Shown piece after piece: positions 1-6,014 of a stretch of 6,619 nt of DNA (positions are counted from its first letter, which is position 1; each line of letters begins with the position of its first letter). The notes beneath the pieces are model-generated. The model had not been told where the DNA came from, searched no databases, and saw only the letters and a list, made by a program, of their open reading frames with translations. The DNA is from an uncultured Bdellovibrionales bacterium. Lineage in GTDB: Bacteria; Bdellovibrionota; Bdellovibrionia; Bdellovibrionales; UBA1609. The DNA lies in contig CALJPJ010000273.1 of assembly GCA_937980625.1 (NCBI GenBank), positions 1-6,619 on the forward strand, written 5' to 3'. The position numbers and the translations under genes were made by a program.

Positions 1-141
1 GGTGGCGAAGTAGCAAAAAGCTTAACCACAGGCTTTACAGCTGCTGTACAAGCTGATGCTCATAGGGGATATAGCACATTAGATAAAAAGGAATTAAATT
101 TACTTGGTTGTATAATTCATGGCTCTATCTACTTTTTTTAA
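1..141 (+). CDS. C-terminal end of an unidentified protein (5' truncated by window edge)
   Basis: Frame 1 is open from the first base to a TAA at 139-141, giving 46 residues with no start in view. The first part is Ala/Gly/Thr-rich (GGEVAKSLTTGFTAAVQADA), followed by a charged stretch (LDKKELN) and a hydrophobic tail ending IYFF. The first 90 bases have higher GC than the following spacer, which favours real coding. I do not recognise the family, and 46 residues are too few to name it. The last residues may not be native if the gene is broken, because the DNA turns very AT-rich there. It could also be a remnant, like the scraps just downstream. Confidence 0.4.
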   Translation, partial: GGEVAKSLTTGFTAAVQADAHRGYSTLDKKELNLLGCIIHGSIYFF

Positions 142-154
142 TCGATCATAATCT

Positions 155-340
155 CTATTTTATCGAGCTCAGGGCTTTTTTATCAATACCAAGTGTTTTT
201 TTATCTTCTGATATTCCAATTAAGTAAAGCTGATGCTCTAAGTTAATTATACTTAACTGATCAAGAGCACTAAATTCATTAATATTAGATAGTGTCTTAG
301 AGTTTTTTTTGAAATAAGTGTACAAGAAATTACTAGTACA
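155..340 (-). pseudogene. possible gene remnant or very small ORF, unidentified
   Basis: On the reverse strand this frame is open for 61 codons, between a stop at 341-343 and a TAG at 155-157. It has no ATG or GTG. A TTG at 323-325 is the only plausible start and would give about 56 residues. The translation alternates hydrophobic and polar residues in a way typical of beta-strand-rich protein (LDQLSIINLEHQLYLIGIS, then EDKKTLGIDKKALSSIK). I do not recognise the family. It may be the C-terminal end of a decayed gene, or chance in AT-rich DNA. A neighbouring reverse frame is also open over part of this interval, which weakens the case. Confidence 0.2.
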
Positions 341-582
341 TTACTGAACAATATAATTATCAACTTAATTATTATATCGTATAACTCTTCAGTCTCAATG
401 GTAATTCATTTTCAACATTGCAGGACTTAAGGTTGTCTGTGCAAATAACACAGAAACAATTTAAAATTTAATTGCAACCTCTTGCTCCGGAAATACAATT
501 TACGCTGGTGAACTTTCTGGGCGCTACCAATATAAGTTATCTCTACTTTCCTTGACCTTTAACTAGGTTACTTATGTTCCTC

Positions 583-612
583 TTGGTATAGAAATATAAA
601 GTTTGATATTAT
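583..612 (+). promoter_or_regulatory. weak candidate promoter for the lipoprotein gene
   Basis: TTGGTA (583-588) and TATTAT (607-612) are separated by 18 bases and resemble sigma-70 -35 and -10 boxes, with the -10 matching five of six positions. Transcription would start near 619, leaving a leader of about 24 bases that includes the AGGA ribosome binding site at 632-635. In DNA this AT-rich such matches occur often by chance, so this is only a candidate. Confidence 0.25.
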
Positions 613-642
613 ATTTAATCAAACAAAACACAGGATCCATTA

Positions 643-1386
643 ATGAAAATTATATTTATAATTTTATCATTATCTTTTTTAGTTAGCTGTACCCAAATGG
701 GCAAAAGGTTTCCGGCCTCTGAGGAAACAAACAAATTGTACTTGTCTTCTACATATTTTCAAAACAAAAAATTTGAGCCAGTTTTACGAATTAACTTTAA
801 AGAGATTAACAAATTTATTCTTTTAAATAAAGTTGAAGAAGATAGTGTTGACTTTTTCTTTTACACATTGTGCGATAATCAAGTTGAGCCCGCCTCTTGT
901 AAATTAGCAGCTGATAATTTAATTTTTCCAATGAATAAATTAAATAGTTTTATGGAAGCTGTTTCTAATGTAAGCGATCTCAGAACAGAGAGGGAGAAAG
1001 GAGCATTAGTTCCAGTGAAAGCATTTACTGCTTTAATGGGGACATTTATTGGTGTACTTGCTCTCAATGACTTTAGGGTTGATCACTATGACAGTCCATT
1101 TAAAAACACAAAGACAGCTAAAACAATTGGTTTTGCGATTTCAATTGCAATGATTGCTCTACCTAGCTCTTGGGGTTTTTGGAAAAGAAAAAGTGTAGAG
1201 CAAAAATTACAATCTATTGACATGCAAAGTCTAATTGATCATGCTAAGGAAGATAACGATTCTCTAAAATCGGTAACTCTTGAAGAGTTTTATACAGAGT
1301 TTTCATCAGCAATTAGTTCTATTTCTAGAAAACTAAGGTTATCAAGAAGTATGCATGGTGAGCAAATCTTTATTATTCAAGAGTAA
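643..1386 (+). CDS. predicted lipoprotein of unknown function with two internal hydrophobic segments
   Basis: The protein has 247 residues and begins with a lipoprotein signal peptide: MK, a hydrophobic core (IIFIILSLSF), then the lipobox L13-V-S-C16. Cys16 would be lipidated and become the mature N-terminus. Thr17 at +2 is not the Asp inner-membrane retention signal known from E. coli, so outer-membrane sorting is plausible but inferred. The start is supported by AGGA at 632-635, seven bases before ATG. Residues about 17-120 are soluble and contain a Cys pair (C77, C86). Two hydrophobic segments follow, about 123-142 and 161-180 (the latter ending SSWGFW before KRK), then a charged, probably helical tail. 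Two apparent membrane segments are unusual for a lipoprotein. The gene stands alone, with gene-free DNA on both sides. I do not recognise the family. Confidence 0.85.
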   Translation: MKIIFIILSLSFLVSCTQMGKRFPASEETNKLYLSSTYFQNKKFEPVLRINFKEINKFILLNKVEEDSVDFFFYTLCDNQVEPASCKLAADNLIFPMNKLNSFMEAVSNVSDLRTEREKGALVPVKAFTALMGTFIGVLALNDFRVDHYDSPFKNTKTAKTIGFAISIAMIALPSSWGFWKRKSVEQKLQSIDMQSLIDHAKEDNDSLKSVTLEEFYTEFSSAISSISRKLRLSRSMHGEQIFIIQE

Positions 1387-1610
1387 AAAGTCACATTTCG
1401 CGGTAGAAAATTATTTTTTGTAAATTAATTCCTATCAACGTAACTCTAAATACTTTTTTTAGGTAAACAATTGCTAGGTTTTATATCCTTTATAAAAATT
1501 ATCATCAAACCACCTGATTTTAGTAAAAAATAATATTTTAAAGTATAGCTCTGTAGAAAATTAAAACTTGTGTAGATGTATAGTAATAATGAATATATAT
1601 AGGTAGTTAA

Positions 1611-1908
1611 CTCACAAGCTATGCTGGTTCTGTGGCGTTAACTAAACTAGACCGTAAACCGTCTACTTGCCCCAAATTCCATAAGTGAAAAAGTTGTCTA
1701 TATTGAGCGATTTGAAAAGTATATAAAAAATATTAAACAACACTTTTATTACGATAATAATAACGACATTAAATTAGTCGCCATTAGACACTTACGACAA
1801 AGATTTGTAACTATATACAAGCATATTGAGAATATATACCTTGATGAGGTCTTCTTACATGACGAAGTCTCTTCAAATAGAGGATGTGTCTACGAGCTAA
1901 AGCTGTGA
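1611..1908 (+). pseudogene. possible frameshifted, start-less gene remnant, unidentified
   Basis: From 1651 to a TGA at 1906-1908, frame 1 is open for 85 codons. It has no in-frame ATG, GTG or TTG, so it cannot easily be a working gene. The translation looks like a charged helical protein (SEKVVYIERFEKYIKNIKQ, later LVAIRHLRQRFVTIYKHIE and YLDEVFLHDEV). Immediately upstream, frame 3 is open from 1611 to a TGA at 1686-1688 and also reads protein-like (SYAGSVALTKLDRKPSTCP). One frameshift near 1651-1688 would join the two. By a rough estimate, an open run this long is uncommon by chance in DNA of this composition, but not impossible. I do not recognise the family. Confidence 0.25.
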
Positions 1909-1973
1909 AAAAGGTCCAAGTAAACTTCACATTACTATTGTGCTCAGCTCTAACTTAGAGTCTTTAAAATCAT

Positions 1974-1997
1974 GCAAAAAAATCATAATTTTTTTGC
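1974..1997 (-). terminator. perfect A/T-rich hairpin past the GT4 gene, possible terminator
   Basis: GCAAAAAAAT (1974-1983) and ATTTTTTTGC (1988-1997) form a perfect 10-bp stem with a 4-base loop (CATA). It lies 28 bases beyond the stop of the reverse-strand glycosyltransferase. In the leftward transcript the 3' arm is itself U-rich and is followed by AUGAUUUU. Only two pairs are G:C, so it is weaker than a classical intrinsic terminator. Its position is the main argument for a terminator role. Confidence 0.35.
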
Positions 1998-2025
1998 CAA
2001 AACAAAAGTAACTATTAGTTTTTAT

Positions 2026-3330
2026 TTAACTTTTCTTTTTTATCGTATACTTTTCTAAATTAAATTTCTTGGTTATTGATTTCTCCAGTAAGTTTGAAAG
2101 CTCAGTTATAAGTTTTTTAGATTCAAACATGGACTTCATCTTTTCCCTTCCCGCTTTACCAACTCTTTGTGCTTCCATAGGGTCTTCAGCTAATTCTTTA
2201 ATTTTATTTGCCAAAGCAGTGGTATCTTCTGATTCAATTAAAAATCCGTTCACGCCATCTTGAATTATTTCAGGGATACCTGAGACCTTAGTGGCTATAA
2301 CTGGTAGCTCCATACTCATTGCTTCTGCCACTGTGTTTGGAATGCCATCACGATCTCCATCGCTAGATATCAAAGAACCACATAGAAATATTCCAGGGTT
2401 TAATTTTATATGCTCAATCATTTGAGGATGGGTGACGGTCAAATGAAATTTAACTTGCTCCTCTAAGTTTAACTCTGCAACCATAGAACGCAATTCTTTT
2501 TCTAAAACCCCTGAGCCAAAAATATCATAGCTAAAATTATACCCTTGTTTTTTTAAAGAATTTAAAGCCTTTAAAATAACAAAATAACCTTTTTTTGGGA
2601 CTAACCTTCCCACTGAAATAAATATTAAACTATTTTTATTAATTCTGAAATTTGCCACAGGCGTAAAATCATCGCTAGATATCCCATGGTAGTTTTTATA
2701 AACTTTATCGCTAATTTCGGAACTTATATTTTTTAAAAATTGATAATTGAATTCTGTACAAGTAGTAATGAACTCTGCTGCCTTAATTCTTTCCAGTAAG
2801 TCTATTTTTGGAATCGTATAGATGTCTTTTGCATGAGCTGAAATAGAAAAAGGCAAGTCAGTGATCTTTGAAATATAATAGGCAATTTCTGTGGGACTAT
2901 GAGCAAAGTGTGAATGGATATATGTATAATCTTTTTTTTCCCACATTTTTAATTTAGCAGTTACCCAGGCCGCCTTAGTAAAATGACTTAAATGGCTACT
3001 ATTAAACCTTCGTAAACTTTTTATTATTGATGAAAATAAATTTAATGAATATTTCCAGGGATAATTAGTGAAGCACTTAAAGTTCAAGCTCACTATACTA
3101 AGAATATTTTGGAGATAATCTTCCGGAAGGTACTGTATTTTTGCTTCTACTTTTTTATTAATCGGCTGAAGCATATCTTCACGGGCTTTTTTCATTGAAA
3201 TAATTTTAATTTTATAACCTAGACTTTCAAGTAAATGAATCTCTTGAGCTATAAATGTTTCTGATACTCGTGGGTAACCTTTTAAAATAAAATATAGTTC
3301 AATTTGAGTTTTACTAAATGTTTCTTTCAT
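2026..3330 (-). CDS. GT4-family glycosyltransferase
   Basis: This 434-residue protein is of normal length for a retaining GT-B glycosyltransferase of family GT4, which transfers a sugar from a nucleotide donor to a growing glycan at the cytoplasmic face of the membrane. The N-terminal acceptor domain carries YPRVSETFI (19-27), HSHFAHSPTEIAYY (139-152) and SAHAKDIY (164-171), a signature set seen in colanic-acid/exopolysaccharide GT4 enzymes such as the WcaL type. The C-terminal donor domain has VGRLVPKKGY (240-249) and the nucleotide-sugar motif around GDRDGIPNTVAEAM (325-338). The usual E-x7-E pair is here D328-x7-E336. The tail is Lys-rich. The start is supported by AAGGG on the reverse strand (3339-3343), eight bases from ATG. 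The gene is divergent from the paired glycosyltransferases, which suggests a shared polysaccharide locus. Donor and acceptor cannot be told from sequence. Confidence 0.94.
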   Translation of the reverse strand: MKETFSKTQIELYFILKGYPRVSETFIAQEIHLLESLGYKIKIISMKKAREDMLQPINKKVEAKIQYLPEDYLQNILSIVSLNFKCFTNYPWKYSLNLFSSIIKSLRRFNSSHLSHFTKAAWVTAKLKMWEKKDYTYIHSHFAHSPTEIAYYISKITDLPFSISAHAKDIYTIPKIDLLERIKAAEFITTCTEFNYQFLKNISSEISDKVYKNYHGISSDDFTPVANFRINKNSLIFISVGRLVPKKGYFVILKALNSLKKQGYNFSYDIFGSGVLEKELRSMVAELNLEEQVKFHLTVTHPQMIEHIKLNPGIFLCGSLISSDGDRDGIPNTVAEAMSMELPVIATKVSGIPEIIQDGVNGFLIESEDTTALANKIKELAEDPMEAQRVGKAGREKMKSMFESKKLITELSNLLEKSITKKFNLEKYTIKKKS

Positions 3331-3612
3331 AACAAAGGCCCTTGCCGTTTATACAGGTCTAACTCAAAACTTAACTTCTGAGGTCTAATTTTTCAACTGC
3401 CTCACAAGATTTAGAGAACTTTTTACAAACCAATTACAAATACTGTTTTACTCTAAAGCATAATACAGTTATTATTAAGTTAATGGTATTTTTTACTCAG
3501 TTTATGAGCATAGTTTTAGGTAAATCAAATGGCTAGGTCGCTATTTTACAATTTTCAATTCCTCAACTTTTTGATTTTTTTATCTTTAATTGAGCTGGGA
3601 GTAGCAATTTAA
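3331..3612. promoter_or_regulatory. divergent intergenic region between the glycosyltransferase genes
   Basis: This 282-base spacer must hold the promoters of the leftward GT4 gene and, most likely, of the rightward pair. It is AT-rich. I could not identify a sigma-70 promoter that I would defend for either direction. The reverse gene has AAGGG at 3339-3343; the forward gene has GGGAG at 3597-3601, 11 bases before its ATG and so rather far. An 8-base direct repeat, AGGTCTAA, occurs at 3355-3362 and 3381-3388 (26 bases apart) close to the GT4 start. It could be a regulator site or chance. Confidence 0.4.
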
Positions 3613-4812
3613 ATGACAACTTTAGGTAAACGACGATTTTTGTTTTACTCCCACGATACTTTTGGCTTAGGCCATATCCGCAGAAGCCAAAAAATTGCCA
3701 ATAAACTTGCTTCTGATGACCATTCTATTTTAATTATTTGTTCTAGCCCAAAGGCTAATGATTTTACATCAGAACCTGGAGTTGAATACTTAAAACTTCC
3801 CGGCTTTACAAAACTTAAGACCGGCAATTATATTGCTAGAAATTTAAGTATGGACTCAAAAGATTTTACCAGTTTCCGCTCAGAGCTCATTCTCTCAGCT
3901 GTGCAAAACTTCAAACCTGATGTTCTTCTTGTTGATAAAGAGCCTTTAGGTGTCTGTGGGGAGCTAAAACCAAGCCTTGAGTACATCAAGACTAATCTCA
4001 CAAATTGTTATAACATATGTGGTCTTCGAGATATTTTAGATAGTCCTGAGAAAATTAAAATTGAATGGAAAAAGCGAGGCTCAGAAAAAGCCTTATCTGA
4101 GTATTATGACTCAGTCTTTGTATATGGAGACCAAAATATCTTTGATCTTGCTAAACAGTACCAACTCAACGAAAAACTTAAAAACAAGCTTCAGTATGTT
4201 GGTTACCTCATTCAAGACCAAAAAATTAGCACCAAAAATAAGACTTTAGACCTTTTAAAATATGGTAAGGGTTTAGACGATAAGCCTCTGATTTTATTCA
4301 CCCTTGGTGGCGGAGAAGACGGCTCTGACTATCTAGAAAAAATCGCTGATTCTTTACTACTCGCACCAAAAAATGATGTTAGAAATTTAATTATCACAGG
4401 ACCTTTTTTACCACAGAAAAATTACAACGAAATTAAAACCAAACTTGCCGGGCTTGATAATACAAAGTGTTTAAGGTTCACCTCAGAAATTAAACAGATT
4501 ATTAACTCTGCGCATCTCGTTGTTTCAATGGGAGGGTATAATACTTTTTGTGAAAACCTATCTTTAAAGAAAAAGCCTCTTATCTTACCTCGTATATCAC
4601 CTCGGCTAGAACAAGCGTTAAGAGCATCAATTTTTTCAAAATTAGGCTTTTGCTCATACATTCACCCTGATTCACTCACTGAACACTCTCTTTCAGATAT
4701 GACTTCAGACCTACTGCAAAACAATGATTTACCGGAAATCAACTTCAAAACAAATGGCTTGGAAAATGCAGTTAACTTTTTGAAGAACTCGACTAAAAAA
4801 AATAATGATTAA
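3613..4812 (+). CDS. MurG-like (COG4671-type) predicted glycosyltransferase, 'DKEPLG' subtype
   Basis: The 399-residue protein has a GT-B layout resembling MurG/GT28. The N-terminal half opens with FYSHDTFGLGHIRRS (11-25), the glycine-rich acceptor-side loop typical of COG4671, then KPDVLLVDKEPLG (101-113), GLRDILDSP (137-145) and VYGD (170-173). The C-terminal donor half has TLGGGEDG (230-237), ITGP (261-264), SMGGYNTFCE (305-314) and an EQ pair (333-334) in the position where MurG-like enzymes bind the nucleotide-sugar. There is no signal peptide or membrane segment, so it is a cytoplasmic or peripheral membrane enzyme. It would transfer a sugar from a nucleotide donor, probably with inversion (family inference); neither substrate is known. 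GGGAG at 3597-3601 is the likely ribosome binding site, with long spacing. Its stop overlaps the start of the next, paralogous gene by 8 bases, so the two form an operon. Confidence 0.9.
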   Translation: MTTLGKRRFLFYSHDTFGLGHIRRSQKIANKLASDDHSILIICSSPKANDFTSEPGVEYLKLPGFTKLKTGNYIARNLSMDSKDFTSFRSELILSAVQNFKPDVLLVDKEPLGVCGELKPSLEYIKTNLTNCYNICGLRDILDSPEKIKIEWKKRGSEKALSEYYDSVFVYGDQNIFDLAKQYQLNEKLKNKLQYVGYLIQDQKISTKNKTLDLLKYGKGLDDKPLILFTLGGGEDGSDYLEKIADSLLLAPKNDVRNLIITGPFLPQKNYNEIKTKLAGLDNTKCLRFTSEIKQIINSAHLVVSMGGYNTFCENLSLKKKPLILPRISPRLEQALRASIFSKLGFCSYIHPDSLTEHSLSDMTSDLLQNNDLPEINFKTNGLENAVNFLKNSTKKNND

Positions 4813-5959
4813 GAAAAAAGTTTTCTTTTATGTCCAACACTTACATGGCCTAGGCCATGTTTACCGCGCAATAAGAATTGCCAATGCTCTACATAGCAAA
4901 GGATTTGAAGTTCATCTAATATGGGGCGGTCGTAAAGTTGAGTCGCTTGATACTAATAACTTAAACCCAGTATATCTTCCTCCGGTATACTGTAATGTTA
5001 ATGACTTCACCGCTTTACTAGACGAGAATTACCAACCTGTAAGTAGTGATTATTTAGGCCATCGAAAGTCTATGCTCCTAGAATCCTACCTAAAAATCTC
5101 CCCTGATGTTGTTATCACAGAAACATTTCCATTTGGTCGAAGACAAATGCGCTTTGAGCTCTTGCCCTTAATGGACCTCATTCAAAAACAAAGAAAAAGT
5201 GGTCAAGATGTTAAAGTGGTTGCCTCAGTGAGGGATATTGTCCAGCAAAATCGCAAAGCTGCCAGCCATCAAGACACATTAAATTATTTAAATACCTACT
5301 TTGATATCATCTTAGTACATGCTGATTCAAATTTTGTTCAACTTGAAGAAACTGTACCTGGAGTAGAAAAATATGAAAAAAAAATTTATTACACAGGCAT
5401 TGTCGCTCCAAAAAATAATTTAGTCGATTCAACACTCATCTCACCTCCTGAGGTTTTAGTCTCCGGAGGAGGTGGCGCAGCTGCATTTAAGCTTATCAAA
5501 ACGGCTATAGATTCAGCACCTTTAAGTAAAAAATTTAAAAAAAGTTGGACTATAACTACAGGCCCTTACATGTCTGATGAGGACTTCAAAATCTTAAAAA
5601 AAAGTTGCACACCTCAAGTTACATTGGTGCGCTTCATTGAAAATTTTTATGATCTAGTTAAAAAAGCAAAGGTTTCTATTTCACTCACTGGCTACAACAC
5701 TGTTGCCGACATTCTTTCTGCTAAAATCCCTTCCATTGTTATACCATCAAATGCCGGAAAAGAAACTGAACAGCTTTTTCGTGCCCATAAACTCGATAAG
5801 CTGGGCTGGGCTAAAATGATTCACCCTGATGAGCTCACAGCCGAAAAATTATCTTATGAGTTGGACAACATCGACCAGCTTAAAAAAATTAACTTTAATA
5901 TAAACTTAGATGGAGCTGAAAACTCAGCCAATATTCTATTTAATATTTATAATAACTAA
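4805..5959 (+). CDS. MurG-like (COG4671-type) predicted glycosyltransferase, 'TETFPFGRR' subtype
   Basis: This 384-residue protein is a paralogue of the preceding gene. It has YVQHLHGLGHVYRA (9-22) matching the neighbour's N-terminal loop, TETFPFGRRQMRFELLPL (105-122), SVRDI (141-145) and VHAD (171-174). The donor half has VSGGGG (219-224), TTGP (251-254), SLTGYNT (293-299), ETEQ (320-323) and HPDELT (340-345). Both proteins also end in a related NG/DG-x-EN segment. The neighbour's SMGGYNT is SLTGYNT here, losing one glycine of the donor loop. No signal or membrane segment is seen. The ATG lies inside the end of the previous gene and has no good Shine-Dalgarno sequence, only an A-rich run, so translation is probably coupled. 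Function: predicted cytoplasmic glycosyltransferase acting with its partner on the same glycan; donor and acceptor unknown. Confidence 0.9.
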   Translation: MIKKKVFFYVQHLHGLGHVYRAIRIANALHSKGFEVHLIWGGRKVESLDTNNLNPVYLPPVYCNVNDFTALLDENYQPVSSDYLGHRKSMLLESYLKISPDVVITETFPFGRRQMRFELLPLMDLIQKQRKSGQDVKVVASVRDIVQQNRKAASHQDTLNYLNTYFDIILVHADSNFVQLEETVPGVEKYEKKIYYTGIVAPKNNLVDSTLISPPEVLVSGGGGAAAFKLIKTAIDSAPLSKKFKKSWTITTGPYMSDEDFKILKKSCTPQVTLVRFIENFYDLVKKAKVSISLTGYNTVADILSAKIPSIVIPSNAGKETEQLFRAHKLDKLGWAKMIHPDELTAEKLSYELDNIDQLKKINFNINLDGAENSANILFNIYNN

Positions 5960-5989
5960 TTTTGTACTTAGATCTTTTTCAAGTTATAA

Positions 5990-6008
5990 AAATTTAAAAA
6001 ATAAATTT
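5990..6008. terminator. A/T-only hairpin between convergent genes, weak terminator candidate
   Basis: AAATTTA (5990-5996) and TAAATTT (6002-6008) can pair around a 5-base A loop within the 55-base gap between the convergent glycosyltransferase and dehydrogenase genes. It is followed by T-rich sequence on the + strand (TATTTTCTT). No G:C pair is present, so stability is low. The convergent layout makes a bidirectional stop signal useful here, but this one is weak. Confidence 0.2.
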
Positions 6009-6014
6009 ATTTTC

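Larger units (their letters stand above)
142..642. other. 501-base stretch without an intact gene
   Basis: I see no intact gene here. The stretch is strongly AT-rich with several T runs. It holds a reverse-strand open stretch without ATG (155-340) and a forward frame (405-566) broken by a single TAA at 462-464, whose pieces read plausibly as protein (for example GLKVVCANNTETI, then CSGNTIYAGELSGRYQYKL). Both look more like gene debris than working genes. The last 60 bases carry a weak candidate promoter and the ribosome binding site of the lipoprotein gene. I see no tRNA, rRNA, CRISPR or insertion-sequence signal. Confidence 0.5.
1387..2025. other. 639-base stretch without an intact gene
   Basis: No intact gene is visible. 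Bases 1387-1610 are AT-rich, with stops in all frames and only an A/T-only inverted repeat (TTTTATA at 1479-1485 against TATAAAA at 1491-1497). Bases 1611-1908 read like a decayed coding segment. After its TGA the same frame continues open to a TAG at 1957-1959. A perfect hairpin at 1974-1997 lies just past the 3' end of the reverse-strand glycosyltransferase gene. I see no convincing terminator immediately after the lipoprotein gene. Confidence 0.5.

Noticed and set aside
50..238. 12-base direct repeat AAGCTGATGCTC at 50-61 and 227-238
   Set aside because: A 12-base match is expected about once by chance in a window of this size, and the flanks do not match, so there is no attachment-site or duplication case.
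1479..1497. A/T-only inverted repeat after the lipoprotein gene
   Set aside because: Seven A:T pairs with no G:C and no downstream T run are expected by chance in such AT-rich DNA, and it is about 90 bases from the stop.
2358..2683. 14-base direct repeat CATCGCTAGATATC at 2358-2371 and 2670-2683
   Set aside because: Both copies lie inside the GT4 gene and encode the same short peptide ISSD with identical codons; this is explained by coding and I see no wider repeat.
3504..3536. Ten-codon ATG frame ahead of the paired glycosyltransferases, possible leader peptide
   Set aside because: There is no ribosome binding site, no run of one regulatory amino acid and no following attenuator hairpin.
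4422..4661. Open frame on the reverse strand inside the first MurG-like gene
   Set aside because: It lies wholly within a well-supported gene on the other strand and shows no family motif; the same goes for other short open frames inside the genes here.
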